Positions 16,047-24,802 of a stretch of DNA of 35,061 nt are shown here, in pieces (the first letter of the stretch is position 1; the number at the start of each line of letters is the position of its first letter). Location of the stretch: the IMG/VR virus record IMGVR_UViG_3300047300_000454, positions 1 through 35,061 of that record; one strand, 5' to 3'. A program made the position numbers and the translations under genes. The DNA comes from a virus. The notes under the pieces were generated by a model. It ran no database searches. It was not told where the DNA came from and saw only the letters and a list, made by a program, of their open reading frames with translations.

Positions 16047-17552
16047 ATGGCTACTACAAACATCACACTTATCCGTGATTCAGGATTAGTTACATACAAC
16101 ATTGTTGTTTCTCGCACCACCGAAACTATCGGTGCAATGTTGGTTCCTGCTGTCAGTGCCACTAATGTTGATGCTGTTGTTACGGTTGTAACGACTTCCA
16201 ATTCAGGACCACAAGGGGCAACAGGACCAACAGGTCCGACTGGACCGCAAGGAATACAAGGTATAACGGGACCGACAGGTCCCACGGGTGCGCAAGGGGT
16301 GCAAGGTGTTACAGGACCAACAGGAGCGACTGGTGTTACTGGACCTACAGGTCCCACAGGGTCCACTGGGGATGTTGGGGCTATTGGGGCGACAGGTCCA
16401 ACTGGCAGTACAGGTCCCACAGGACCTATCGGAGAGACAGGTCCAACTGGTCCAACAGGTCCTACAGGTGCGATTGGACCTATCGGTGTTACGGGACCGA
16501 CAGGTGCGACTGGGCAAATGGGTCCGACTGGGGCGACTGGGGCAACGGGTCTACAGGGTGCGACTGGTCCCACGGGTGCTACAGGATTACAGGGTGTCAC
16601 AGGTCCCACTGGCGCAACTGGTTCCACTGGCGCAGTGGGTCCGACAGGACCTACTGGCGCAACTGGTGCGGATTCAACGGTAACAGGACCAACGGGTGCT
16701 ACAGGTGCACAAGGTATTCAAGGACCTACTGGTCCGACTGGTGCAACAGGTGCTCAAGGTATTCAAGGTCCGACTGGTCCGACTGGACCGACTGGTGCTA
16801 CAGGTGCCACAGGTGCTGACTCAACCGTACCTGGTCCTACAGGACCTACAGGTGCAACTGGTACTAATGGTACGGATGGTGCAACTGGTCCTACGGGTCC
16901 GACTGGACCCACTGGGGCTACTGGCTCAACAGGGATACCATCGGGTTCAATTCAAATGTTTGGTGGTTCCACTGCGCCAAACTCTGAATGGCTTATTTGC
17001 GATGGTTCAGCCGTAAGTCGTACAACATACGCAACACTGTACGGAATTATTGGAACAACATTTGGCGTAGGTAACGGTTCAACAACATTCAATCTTCCTG
17101 ATATGCGTAGCCGTATGCCTATCGGCGTTGGTACTGGTACTGGTTTGTCGGCTAGAACATTGGCACAAACAAACGGTGCCGAGACACACACCATTGCGTC
17201 AGGAAATCTTCCAACCCATACGCACAACCTGAACTCGCATTATCACACAACTTATATTGACCCTCCTGGTACATGGAGTGGCACTGTCTCGTCTGACCAT
17301 GCCCACGCATTGCCTCGTTCATCAATCTCTGCTGCTGGTACAAACAGATTGAATGTTTCTAACGCACCAACTGATGCTTCATTAGCAACATACGGTATTA
17401 ACGCCAACCACCAGCACTACACAGACATTGGTGCTTTCAATGCTGACTCAGGTGGACCTTCCAACAACTCAACAAGTGACGGTGGTTTCGCCAATAGTGC
17501 TATCAGCATTATGAACCCGTTTCTTGCTCTCAACTTTATAATCAAGGTTTGA
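16047..17552 (+). CDS. Collagen-like tail fibre with collar domain
   Basis: This 501-residue protein is a probable receptor-binding fibre. Residues 1-53 form an attachment domain. Residues 54 to about 295 are roughly 80 Gly-X-Y triplets, mostly GPT, GAT and GPQ, which should form a collagen-type triple helix. The repeat is broken twice by GADSTV-type interruptions. Residues about 297-355 match the phage tail collar domain ([15 protein letters not shown], then [15 protein letters not shown]). The rest is His/Asn-rich and ends in the usual [12 protein letters not shown]. Thr-rich triplets could be glycosylated, and a glycosyltransferase gene lies just downstream. The gene is followed after 1 base by a likely tail chaperone. 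Confidence 0.88.
   Translation: MATTNITLIRDSGLVTYNIVVSRTTETIGAMLVPAVSATNVDAVVTVVTTSNSGPQGATGPTGPTGPQGIQGITGPTGPTGAQGVQGVTGPTGATGVTGPTGPTGSTGDVGAIGATGPTGSTGPTGPIGETGPTGPTGPTGAIGPIGVTGPTGATGQMGPTGATGATGLQGATGPTGATGLQGVTGPTGATGSTGAVGPTGPTGATGADSTVTGPTGATGAQGIQGPTGPTGATGAQGIQGPTGPTGPTGATGATGADSTVPGPTGPTGATGTNGTDGATGPTGPTGPTGATGSTGIPSGSIQMFGGSTAPNSEWLICDGSAVSRTTYATLYGIIGTTFGVGNGSTTFNLPDMRSRMPIGVGTGTGLSARTLAQTNGAETHTIASGNLPTHTHNLNSHYHTTYIDPPGTWSGTVSSDHAHALPRSSISAAGTNRLNVSNAPTDASLATYGINANHQHYTDIGAFNADSGGPSNNSTSDGGFANSAISIMNPFLALNFIIKV
16206..16935 (+). repeat. Gly-X-Y coding repeat tract
   Basis: About 730 bases of degenerate 9-base units, mainly variants of GGTCCTACA and GGTGCGACT, encode the collagen-like shaft. 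Synonymous codons vary from unit to unit, so the protein repeat is kept while the DNA repeat is imperfect. Two longer internal duplications ([13 protein letters not shown]) suggest recent unit copying. Such tracts can change length by slippage or recombination. Confidence 0.85.
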
Positions 17553-17553
17553 T

Positions 17554-17859
17554 ATGAAACTTGCTTTATCACGATGGGTCCACTCAGATGGAGTCACAGA
17601 AAAAACACCTGAAACTGTTGAAGAACTTGATTGGTGCATGCGTGACTTGCGAGAAGTTCTGCTCAAAGAATGTGATTGGACTATTGGTCTAGACTCGCCC
17701 TTAAGTCAAGAAGTTAAAGATGCTTGGATTGTTTGGCGACAGTGGATGCGTGACATTACCCAGCACATTACAATTACTGATGTTGTTGAATATGTAGAGA
17801 TACTTGACCCACCTGTTATTGGTCGCCCTAAGAGTTGGGTTAATATAGAAGTCGTATAG
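17554..17859 (+). CDS. Tail fibre assembly chaperone-like protein
   Basis: This 101-residue protein has the layout RxxLLKECDWTIGLDSPLSQEVKDAWIVWRQWMRDI (about residues 33-68). That resembles the family of phage tail assembly chaperones in which an 'SDWTQLPDxPLTxExxxAWxxYRQxLRD' segment is typical. Such proteins help fold or trimerise the fibre encoded next to them, and here the fibre gene ends one base earlier. A short C-terminal segment follows the core. The function is from the family pattern and is not certain. Confidence 0.65.
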   Translation: MKLALSRWVHSDGVTEKTPETVEELDWCMRDLREVLLKECDWTIGLDSPLSQEVKDAWIVWRQWMRDITQHITITDVVEYVEILDPPVIGRPKSWVNIEVV

Positions 17860-17876
17860 ATTTCTCAGGAGGGGCT

Positions 17877-18914
17877 ATGAAAATTGCTGTAGCAACAATT
17901 GCTAAAAACGAAGAACAGTTTGTTCAACGATGGGCAGAGTCATGCGTAGACGCTGACTATCGGTTCATCCTTGACACAGGTTCAACCGATGGCACACTCT
18001 CTGAAGCCATCCATACTGGAGTTTATTGGGAACAAAAAGAGTTCACACCTTGGCGATTTGACCATGCCCGTAACTACGCCCTATCACAAATCCCTAGAGA
18101 CATTGACTATGTGATATGGCTAGACATGGATGAAGTCCTACAACCAGGCTGGCGAACGGTACTAGATACCGTACCGCTAACAGGTACACGCCTGCGTTAC
18201 AAGTATGTATGGTCATGGAACCCTGACGGGTCAGAAGGTCTTGTCTATGGTGGCGACAAAATCCACACCCGTCATGGCTATGAATGGAAACACCCAGTCC
18301 ATGAAGTGTTACACCCTTTGGATGTTGAAATCCAACAATGGATAGACGGACTAGAAATCCACCACCACCCCGACCCAACCAAGTCACGAGGACAATACTT
18401 TGACCTACTCAAACTGGCAGTAGAAGAAGACCCCCGTGATGACCGCAACCAGTTCTACCTAGCCCGTGAATACTTCTTCAATAAAGAATACGGGCTAGCC
18501 CAGTACCACTTCACACGCCACCTTGACCTATCCGACTGGCACCCTGAACGAGCAGCCAGTCACCGATACATAGCCAAGATGCGCCCCGATGCTGCCGAGT
18601 TCCACATTTACCGTGCCATCGCAGAAGACCCACTCCGCCGAGAATCATGGGCAGACTTAGCCAAGGTCTACTACGAAAGAAAAGACTGGGAACGATGCCT
18701 CTATGCCTGCAAGCAAGGACTACTTATTTATAAGAAGCCACTTGACTATCTCTGCGAGGCAGAGGCTTGGGGTCCACTACTCCACGACCTAGCCGCAATC
18801 TCCTACCACCATCTCGGTGATTCCGATGAAGCCTTCTTCCAAGGTTCCATCGCTCTTTCCCTTGCCCCAACTGACTTAAGACTGAAAGCGAACCTTGACC
18901 ATTATCGGCTATGA
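17877..18914 (+). CDS. Family 2 glycosyltransferase with TPR-like tail
   Basis: This 345-residue enzyme probably transfers a sugar from a nucleotide-sugar donor in the cytoplasm. The N-terminal GT-A domain has VATIAKNEEQFVQRW (5-19), DTGSTDGT (33-40), a segment WRFDHARNYAL (59-69) and the metal-binding LDMDEV (82-87). From about residue 190 on the sequence is helical with tetratricopeptide character (YFFNKEYGLAQYHFTRHL, YYERKDWERCLYACKQGLL). A strong AGGAGG precedes the ATG. Placed among tail fibre genes, it may glycosylate a virion protein such as the Thr-rich collagen-like fibre, or alter host surface glycans. The acceptor is inference. Codon use matches the phage genes. Confidence 0.85.
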   Translation: MKIAVATIAKNEEQFVQRWAESCVDADYRFILDTGSTDGTLSEAIHTGVYWEQKEFTPWRFDHARNYALSQIPRDIDYVIWLDMDEVLQPGWRTVLDTVPLTGTRLRYKYVWSWNPDGSEGLVYGGDKIHTRHGYEWKHPVHEVLHPLDVEIQQWIDGLEIHHHPDPTKSRGQYFDLLKLAVEEDPRDDRNQFYLAREYFFNKEYGLAQYHFTRHLDLSDWHPERAASHRYIAKMRPDAAEFHIYRAIAEDPLRRESWADLAKVYYERKDWERCLYACKQGLLIYKKPLDYLCEAEAWGPLLHDLAAISYHHLGDSDEAFFQGSIALSLAPTDLRLKANLDHYRL

Positions 18915-18944
18915 TTAACCTGTCCCTGTCTTAAGGAGTTATAA

Positions 18945-19088
18945 ATGTCTGCTAAGGGTGAGAAGTACAAGTCGGCTGGTGCAATGAAGAAGCACGAAAA
19001 GTCCGAAGGTGCCAAGGAACGCAAGATGGAATACGGTGCCAAGGGTGCCGCTAAGAAGGCTGCGCCTCGTAAGAGCAAGATGAAATAA
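18945..19088 (+). CDS. Tiny Lys-rich protein
   Basis: The 47-residue product is extremely basic (16 Lys and Arg) with Gly, Ala and Glu, and has no hydrophobic core, so it is probably disordered. AAGGAG, formed in part by CTTAAG at 18930, lies 8 bases before the ATG. Its stop overlaps the next start by one base (TAATG). It may be a DNA- or RNA-binding, packaged or assembly protein; no family is recognised. Confidence 0.65.
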   Translation: MSAKGEKYKSAGAMKKHEKSEGAKERKMEYGAKGAAKKAAPRKSKMK

Positions 19089-19249
19089 TGGCTGCCAAGA
19101 AAGCATCGGCAAAGATGCAGAAGGTAATGCACGAGTTCAAGGGCGGAACCCTTCACTCAGGCAAGGGCGGTCCAGTCGTCAAGTCACGCAAGCAGGCAAT
19201 TGCTATTGCCATGTCAGAAGCAGCGAAGGCTAAGAAAAAGAAGAAGTAA
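19088..19249 (+). CDS. DUF6496-like small basic protein
   Basis: The 53-residue product carries KVMHEFKGGTLHSGKGG, then VVKSRKQAIAIAMSEA, and a C-terminal Lys run. This is the pattern I know as the DUF6496 family, short proteins that occur widely in phages and bacteria with unknown function. It is joined by one-base overlaps to the genes on both sides, so it is made together with tail proteins. A virion-associated nucleic-acid-binding role is possible. Confidence 0.75.
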   Translation: MAAKKASAKMQKVMHEFKGGTLHSGKGGPVVKSRKQAIAIAMSEAAKAKKKKK

Positions 19250-20136
19250 TGGCAACAGTAGGAACAGTGATAGACCGTACCGTTCGGCAGTTGATGTCGG
19301 GTACGGTAGAAGAAAGAAACAAAGTAGTTTCTGCTATTACTGCATCCTCTACTTCTATTGCTATGCAGTACGACCTTGGTGGTATCCGCCCAGGTGGTGT
19401 TATACAGATTGACAGCGAACTGATTTATGTTTGGGAAATTAGTTCAGGTAGTAAGACAGTAACTGTTGAGCGTGGATGGAACGGCACAACCGCAGTAGCA
19501 CATGCTGCTGGGGCTATCGTCACCGTTGACCCCAAGTTCCCTCGTGCACAAATCCTTGAAGCAATCAACGCAGAACTAGACGATTTGTCTAGCCCCGTCA
19601 ATGGTTTGTTCCAAATCAAAACACTGGAACTGAACTACAACGGCACATGGTCCATGATTAACCTGCCCACAACAGACACAATCATTGACCTCGTATCTGT
19701 ATCTCTGCGCTACATCGCTACCGACTACCCAAAGATTCGCCGTTGCCGACTTATCCGTGACCTACCCAACGATGACTTCAACTCAGGGTACGGCATCCGC
19801 TTTGATGAGCAAGTCCGTGCAGGTCGCATGGTTGTCGTCTACAAAGCACCATTCACCAATGTCACCTCGGAGACACAGAACATTCAAAACATCACAGGCT
19901 TGCCATCTTCTTGTGAAGACATCCTGATGATGGGTGCGCAGATTCGTTTGGTCAGCCCACGAGAAGTAAAGCGTAACTTCACTGAATCACAGGGTGACAC
20001 ACGCCGTGCAGAAGAAGTACCTTTCGGTTCTGTCACAGGTTCAGTCAATCAAATTATTCGTATGCGCCGTGACCGCATTATTGCTGAATCAGCAAAACTT
20101 AAGAGGCAATACCCTACTTTCCTTAGCAGGGTCTAA
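19249..20136 (+). CDS. Head-tail connector or tail tube-like protein
   Basis: This 295-residue protein begins with a beta-rich domain (about residues 20-95, DSELIYVWEISSGSKTVTVERGWNG) like that of some virion proteins. A helical middle follows (ILEAINAELDDLSSPVN), and the C-terminal region includes a basic helix (MRRDRIIAESAKLKRQYP). Order before a large nozzle-like gene resembles the pair of tail-tube proteins in short-tailed phages. I cannot assign a named family. It shares one base with each neighbour. Confidence 0.6.
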   Translation: MATVGTVIDRTVRQLMSGTVEERNKVVSAITASSTSIAMQYDLGGIRPGGVIQIDSELIYVWEISSGSKTVTVERGWNGTTAVAHAAGAIVTVDPKFPRAQILEAINAELDDLSSPVNGLFQIKTLELNYNGTWSMINLPTTDTIIDLVSVSLRYIATDYPKIRRCRLIRDLPNDDFNSGYGIRFDEQVRAGRMVVVYKAPFTNVTSETQNIQNITGLPSSCEDILMMGAQIRLVSPREVKRNFTESQGDTRRAEEVPFGSVTGSVNQIIRMRRDRIIAESAKLKRQYPTFLSRV

Positions 20137-22016
20137 TGTCCGTCACAACATTCACGCTTCCCTATGTTGGGACACCGCCGTACTTCTCAGGTACAAGTTC
20201 CACAAATCTAGTACCCCATGTATTCCCTGTAGCGATTGATGGTCGCCCATACATGATTGACCAAAAGTCAGGTGCTTTCAAGCGTGGCTATGAACAGCGT
20301 GTCCGTGACTCGCAAGACATCTCTACCGCACCTGGTGAATCCGCTATCAACCCTGGTGGTTTGTGGAGGCGTGGTCAGGACTCATGGCATCTTGGTGCTG
20401 GTCAGGTTTATGCCGATACAGCAGAACATAAGGACTACCGTTTCTACAAGTCAAAAGGTATTAACCCTTGGGTAAAAGGTCAGTTGTCATTGCTGAACAC
20501 AACTAAGTTGTCGCTTGAAACAACAAGCACAAACTTGTTCACATGCGTTGTTGAATCAGGTGGAACACAGTATCTCTATATCGCAGACAATGGTGTTGTC
20601 CGTTTCTCTAGCAACCCATTTGATGCGTCACCTACCTGGACAGCAATCAACACAGCATCATCGGGTTCTTTGCCGACCACCGCTATCACAGGTTTAGAAA
20701 CCAACGGTCAGAACATCTACATTGCGTGGACCAACAACGACATTTGGTACACAACCCCAGGCTCCACCACTGCCACATTCTTCTATCCAACAGGCGGAAC
20801 AGGAACAGGTAAAACTTACAACGCTTTTGGATATGCCAAGGGTCGTGGGTTCGCAGCAGTAGACGAACACCTCTACCAAATTGGCGTGCAGTCAGGCTCA
20901 CATACAGTCTTTTACGACAGTGGCGATACATCTTTCCGTTGGGTAGGTGCGGCAGGTGGACAAAGTGCTGTCTACGCAGCAGGGTATTCAGGTGTTAAAA
21001 GCCTTGTCTACAAAATCACAATCAAAGCAGACGGAACGCTTGATGTCCCTGTCGTAGCACTTGAACTACCAGTTGGTGAAGTAGTTTCAGCCATCCACGG
21101 ATACCTCGGTTTCATTGTTATCGGCTCCAATAAGGGAGTCCGATTCTGTAGCACCGATACATCAGCAAACCTCACAGCAGGTGCGTTAATTCCAACAACA
21201 GGTGCAGTCAATGACTTCACATCAGAAGACCGATTCATTTGGTTCACATACACAAACTATGACGGCACCTCAAGTGGTCTAGGTCGCCTTGACCTTTCTA
21301 ACTTCACTTCCCCCAATACCCCTGCATACGCAACAGACCTTATGTACACCAACACAGGTGCCGTTAAATCTGTAAGCAGCATGAACAACAAACGAATCTT
21401 CACTATCTCAGGTATCGGTGTAGTCGTAGAGGACTCTGCTCATCTTGTTGAATCAGGTGAAGTTGAAACAGGCACATGGCGTTGGGGTATCCCTGACCGT
21501 AAGTTCGTAGCCAAAGTTGACACCCGTTCCACACCTTTGGTTGGGTCAATCACTTCTTACTTAAAACTTGATGACGGCGCATATGAAGCAATAGGAACAT
21601 GGGACACTGTTAACGACATTGAAAACTCGTTTGATGGCGCAGATACACGAGCCATTGAAGCAGGGTTTAAGTTCTCGCTCAACAGGTCTGACACGGATAC
21701 ATCGGCTGGTCCAACATTCACCCGATGGATGGCACGAGCATATGTAGCCCCGTACCGTTCACAGGTATTCGTTGTCCCCATCTTGCTGCACAAATCAGTC
21801 AATGTCCGTGACAAGGTGTACTACTACGATGTTGAGGAAAACCAAAACTTCTTTGACAGTCTGATTGAATCGCCACGCATTGTCACATTGCAAATTGGGA
21901 ACTTCACACACACAGTTGTGGTAGACGACATCGCTTGGGAGTCATCTGATGCCCACGGGAACATATGGGAGTTCAATGGAACACTTGTTGTAACATTGCG
22001 CTCGGTAGAAAACTAG
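20136..22016 (+). CDS. Tail nozzle-like beta-propeller protein
   Basis: This 626-residue protein is almost entirely beta. Repeated short blades such as YLYIADNGVVRFSSNPFDASPTWTAI, shown here by its YLYIADNGV core at about residue 146, and NIYIAWTNNDIWYTTPG (about 190-206) suggest a beta-propeller. The N-terminus has the phrase SGTSSTNLVPHVFPVAIDG. This style and size fit the tail tubular/nozzle or stopper protein of short-tailed phages, acting at the distal tail end. The assignment rests on composition and order only. Confidence 0.55.
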   Translation: MSVTTFTLPYVGTPPYFSGTSSTNLVPHVFPVAIDGRPYMIDQKSGAFKRGYEQRVRDSQDISTAPGESAINPGGLWRRGQDSWHLGAGQVYADTAEHKDYRFYKSKGINPWVKGQLSLLNTTKLSLETTSTNLFTCVVESGGTQYLYIADNGVVRFSSNPFDASPTWTAINTASSGSLPTTAITGLETNGQNIYIAWTNNDIWYTTPGSTTATFFYPTGGTGTGKTYNAFGYAKGRGFAAVDEHLYQIGVQSGSHTVFYDSGDTSFRWVGAAGGQSAVYAAGYSGVKSLVYKITIKADGTLDVPVVALELPVGEVVSAIHGYLGFIVIGSNKGVRFCSTDTSANLTAGALIPTTGAVNDFTSEDRFIWFTYTNYDGTSSGLGRLDLSNFTSPNTPAYATDLMYTNTGAVKSVSSMNNKRIFTISGIGVVVEDSAHLVESGEVETGTWRWGIPDRKFVAKVDTRSTPLVGSITSYLKLDDGAYEAIGTWDTVNDIENSFDGADTRAIEAGFKFSLNRSDTDTSAGPTFTRWMARAYVAPYRSQVFVVPILLHKSVNVRDKVYYYDVEENQNFFDSLIESPRIVTLQIGNFTHTVVVDDIAWESSDAHGNIWEFNGTLVVTLRSVEN

Positions 22017-22024
22017 GAGAAATC

Positions 22025-23353
22025 ATGGCATACAGCCGCCGTTCATATAAGGGAGCCGCAGTAGCAAATGCGCTAGGTGGCTCCACCCTTGCTGCTGGTG
22101 CTACCAGTATCACTCTTGCCTCTGCTATGTCAGGATGGTCTACCAGTGGTACCCCGTTCTTCATTGTCATTGACCCAGGCACAGCCAAAGAAGAAAAAAT
22201 ATGTGTTATCTATAACACATCTACCAGCCTTACTGTTGTTGACCCAGCAGTGACATCGGGTTGGACAGCATCGGCTAATGGTCGTGGCTGTGACGACACC
22301 ACAGACCGTCAGCATGACGCAGGTGCAACTATCTACCCAGTCTTCACTGCCACGGAAGCCAACCAAGCGAACGAACTTGTATCTAAGTACACCGCTAATG
22401 GCGACATTGTTGTTCATGGCAACACGGGTCTTAAGACAATAGCCACAGGTGGTTCGGGTAATAACAGCAAAGTTCTTGTTGCTGATTCAACAGTCACCGA
22501 TGGTGGTGTCAAGTGGGCACAGGTTACTTCTGATGGTATCGCTGACTCTGCTATTACTTCAGCAAAGATTTTGGATGGAACTATTGTCAACGCCGACATC
22601 AACGCTTCGGCTGCTATCGCATTGAGCAAGTTGGCTACTGGCGCACTACCTACGGGTATTACTGTTGCTTCAGCAAACCTTGTTGATTTAACTATTGACA
22701 CAGCAGACATTAAGGATGGTGCTGTTACTTCAGCCAAAATCCTTGATGGCACAATTGCACTAGCAGACCTTGCTTCTGCTGTAGCCAACGCACTTGTACC
22801 TGTCGGAACCATCGCTGCCTATGCAGGAACCACAGCCCCTACAGGATGGTTGATGTGTGATGGAACAAGCACTAGCGGATACACAGCACTCGCAGCACTT
22901 GTCGGTCCCACCACCCCTGACTTCAAGGGTCGCTTCCTTATCGGTGACAACTCCACCCTCACCCTGCTGGGTACAGGTGGTTCAACCACTATCGGGACAA
23001 ACAACCTTCCTGCCCACACCCACGGTGCTGGAACATTGGCAAACAGTTCCTCCTCAAGTGGTGTTTCTATCACGAACGATGGTCAAGGAACACACACCCA
23101 CCTCATCGCTACAGACCTTCTCACCTCCACAACCTCACACGGTCACGGTCAAGACGGTCAAATTATGGGTGGTACTTCAGCAACCCCAGGTGGTACAGGT
23201 TCATACACTGTTGGTGTTGACGGGGACCATATCCACAACATCACTGACCCAACCCATAGCCATACAATCAGTGGCTCCACCGCTTCAACAGGTGGCGCAG
23301 AGGCTTACTACCAGCCATACGGCGTGGTCAACTATATCATCAAGCATGACTAA
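22025..23353 (+). CDS. Second tail fibre with collar domain
   Basis: This 442-residue protein has an N-terminal attachment domain (residues 1-110, AVANALGGSTLAAGATSITLASAMSGW at the start). A repeat section follows, about residues 175-260, in which SAKILDGTIVNADI, IALSKLATG and SAKILDGTIALADL recur in the manner of phage fibre shafts. The phage tail collar domain comes next (VGTIAAYAGTTAPTGWLMCDG, PDFKGRFLIGD, about 260-320), with a His-rich tip. The start at 22025 is chosen for AGGAG at 22015-22019. An upstream ATG at 21965 would overlap the preceding gene. It has the same domain end as the collagen-like fibre but a different shaft, so the phage may carry two receptor-binding proteins. Confidence 0.85.
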   Translation: MAYSRRSYKGAAVANALGGSTLAAGATSITLASAMSGWSTSGTPFFIVIDPGTAKEEKICVIYNTSTSLTVVDPAVTSGWTASANGRGCDDTTDRQHDAGATIYPVFTATEANQANELVSKYTANGDIVVHGNTGLKTIATGGSGNNSKVLVADSTVTDGGVKWAQVTSDGIADSAITSAKILDGTIVNADINASAAIALSKLATGALPTGITVASANLVDLTIDTADIKDGAVTSAKILDGTIALADLASAVANALVPVGTIAAYAGTTAPTGWLMCDGTSTSGYTALAALVGPTTPDFKGRFLIGDNSTLTLLGTGGSTTIGTNNLPAHTHGAGTLANSSSSSGVSITNDGQGTHTHLIATDLLTSTTSHGHGQDGQIMGGTSATPGGTGSYTVGVDGDHIHNITDPTHSHTISGSTASTGGAEAYYQPYGVVNYIIKHD

Positions 23354-23354
23354 T

Positions 23355-23407
23355 CTGATAGTCTAAACGCTATCAGCCGTGAAGGGGTTAACCACTAGGA
23401 GAACCCC
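23355..23407 (+). promoter_or_regulatory. Hairpins around the holin ribosome-binding site
   Basis: CTGATAG (23355-23361) pairs perfectly with CTATCAG (23370-23376) around 8 bases. It lacks a T-run, so it is a weak terminator candidate. Just after it GGGGTT (23384-23389) pairs with AACCCC (23402-23407). Its 12-base loop holds the ribosome-binding site AGGAG (23397-23401), and the arm ends one base before the holin ATG at 23409. Such a structure could slow holin translation. Timing control of holin by RNA structure is known in lambda; here it is inference. Confidence 0.5.
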
Positions 23408-23408
23408 A

Positions 23409-23678
23409 ATGATGTCACTGAAGATTGCCAAGGATGTCGCAGGTCGTATTGTCGCCCTGTTCATCATGTCCAGCCTCACAATCATCACTGGTTCAAGCAT
23501 TATCAACTCCGTAGGTACGGGCGTGACAATCCCACTGTGGTACTCAGCCGCACTTGGTGGTTTCCACGCAGTAGCAGATGTGCTTGTAGCACTTGCTAAG
23601 GCTTCCCTTGATGGCAAGTTGGAAGGTCATGAAGTAGATGCTGCTTTCGGTGTGAAGCGTGACCCTGAGGCTCAGTAG
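23409..23678 (+). CDS. Holin-like membrane protein
   Basis: This 89-residue protein has a short basic N-terminus and two hydrophobic stretches: about residues 10-32 (VALFIMSSLTIITGSSIINSV) and 38-60 (PLWYSAALGGFHAVADVLVAL, shown in part). A charged tail follows. Size, topology and position between tail fibres and endolysin fit a holin, which makes the timed membrane lesion that releases the endolysin. The start at 23409 is chosen for AGGAG; a second ATG follows directly (MM), reminiscent of the dual starts of holin genes. The last 20 bases overlap the next gene. Confidence 0.75.
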   Translation: MMSLKIAKDVAGRIVALFIMSSLTIITGSSIINSVGTGVTIPLWYSAALGGFHAVADVLVALAKASLDGKLEGHEVDAAFGVKRDPEAQ

Positions 23679-24789
23679 GGTCTTATTTTTCATAGGGGCT
23701 TGTGCCTTACTCCTCTCCGCTTCAGCCCACGCTGACAGCCCAGCAGGAATCAACATCACTGTCTACAACAACTACGGGTACAACAACGCCCCACCTTTAC
23801 CATCCGATAACCGCATCGTTGGCACTACCGTTTCCGCAAACATAAACCAAAACTTTGACCAACAACCTCTGTTCAACATGTACGAGGATTTCGTTGTCAA
23901 ATACGATGGGTTTATTTCTGCACCATGTACCTGTGCTATCCGTTTCATGGCTCAAGCCGATGACGGAACAATTCTTTATATAAATAACCTATTAGTTACT
24001 AACGATTGGCGAGACAAGGGGGGCGGTGGTTCCATTTCCCAGCCTGTCCAGTTCAGCATCGGTGCTTCTCAGCCAATACTTCTATGGTTCTACGAGAACG
24101 GCGGTGGAGCCTGGGTCAAACTTTATTGGGACTACAACGGATACTGGGAAATTGTCCCCGATACAGCGTTCACCACCCAGCCAGTATCGCCCCTAACAAC
24201 GCTCCAAGAAACAACAACCACGGTCCCCATTCAAACAACCACGACAGCATTGCCTACCACCACCACAACAGAAGAACCCACAACAACCACATCAGTAGCA
24301 CCAACCACGACATCTACTGAGGCTCCCACAACAACTGTTCTTCCACCCACAACTGTTTCTCAAACGACTGTGCCACCAACGACAACAGTACCGCCAACAA
24401 CCACGACATCTACAACCACCTCTACAACTACGACCACTACAACGGTAGCCCCTACTGTAATACCAAATCAGGTTACACCTGAACAGGCTGCCGTCTTAGC
24501 CACCAACCCTGAAGTTCTTGCTGTCGCTACATCTGAGCAAGCCAAGGAAATCTTTGATGCTCTGAACATTAATGACTTAAGTCAGGAAGACCTGACAGCC
24601 TTAGTGTCTGCTATGCAGGAAGCCCCCGTTGCTGTCCGTAAAACATTTGAAAAGTCGGTCAATGTATTCGGCGGTGCAGTAGATACCTATGTCCCTGTCG
24701 GCTCCAATGTCCCCGTCAAAACACGCCGTGCCCTCATCGTCATGAGTCTTATGTCAGCACTAATAGCCATCCCTAACAAAAGAAAGTGA
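23659..24789 (+). CDS. Secreted PA14-type, Thr-rich surface protein
   Basis: This 376-residue protein is probably exported. Residues 1-25 are a signal peptide with a likely cut after AHA. Residues about 60-165 match a PA14-type domain, a carbohydrate-binding beta fold, with FVVKYDGFISAP, CAIRFMAQADDGTILYIN and ILLWFYENGGGAWVKLYW (shown in part). Residues 180-267 are a Thr/Pro mucin-like linker. A helical domain (271-335) and a short hydrophobic end (ALIVMSLMSALIAI) plus KRK follow, as in membrane-retained surface proteins. There is no LPXTG motif. The start is GTG inside the holin gene, in another frame. Its place in the lysis cassette is unusual. It could bind cell-wall glycans, help lysis, or display on the host surface. 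Confidence 0.8.
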   Translation: MTLRLSRVLFFIGACALLLSASAHADSPAGINITVYNNYGYNNAPPLPSDNRIVGTTVSANINQNFDQQPLFNMYEDFVVKYDGFISAPCTCAIRFMAQADDGTILYINNLLVTNDWRDKGGGGSISQPVQFSIGASQPILLWFYENGGGAWVKLYWDYNGYWEIVPDTAFTTQPVSPLTTLQETTTTVPIQTTTTALPTTTTTEEPTTTTSVAPTTTSTEAPTTTVLPPTTVSQTTVPPTTTVPPTTTTSTTTSTTTTTTTVAPTVIPNQVTPEQAAVLATNPEVLAVATSEQAKEIFDALNINDLSQEDLTALVSAMQEAPVAVRKTFEKSVNVFGGAVDTYVPVGSNVPVKTRRALIVMSLMSALIAIPNKRK

Positions 24790-24802
24790 TACAGTAGAAC
24801 CC

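Noticed and set aside
16016-16627. A 203-codon minus-strand frame with Pro/Val/Gly repeats
   Set aside because: It is the antisense shadow of the Gly-X-Y tract. The repeat DNA has no stops on either strand and there is no start signal.
16206-16935. CRISPR-like regular repeat
   Set aside because: Units are 9 bases, encode Gly-X-Y and have no spacers. No CRISPR array was found anywhere in the window.
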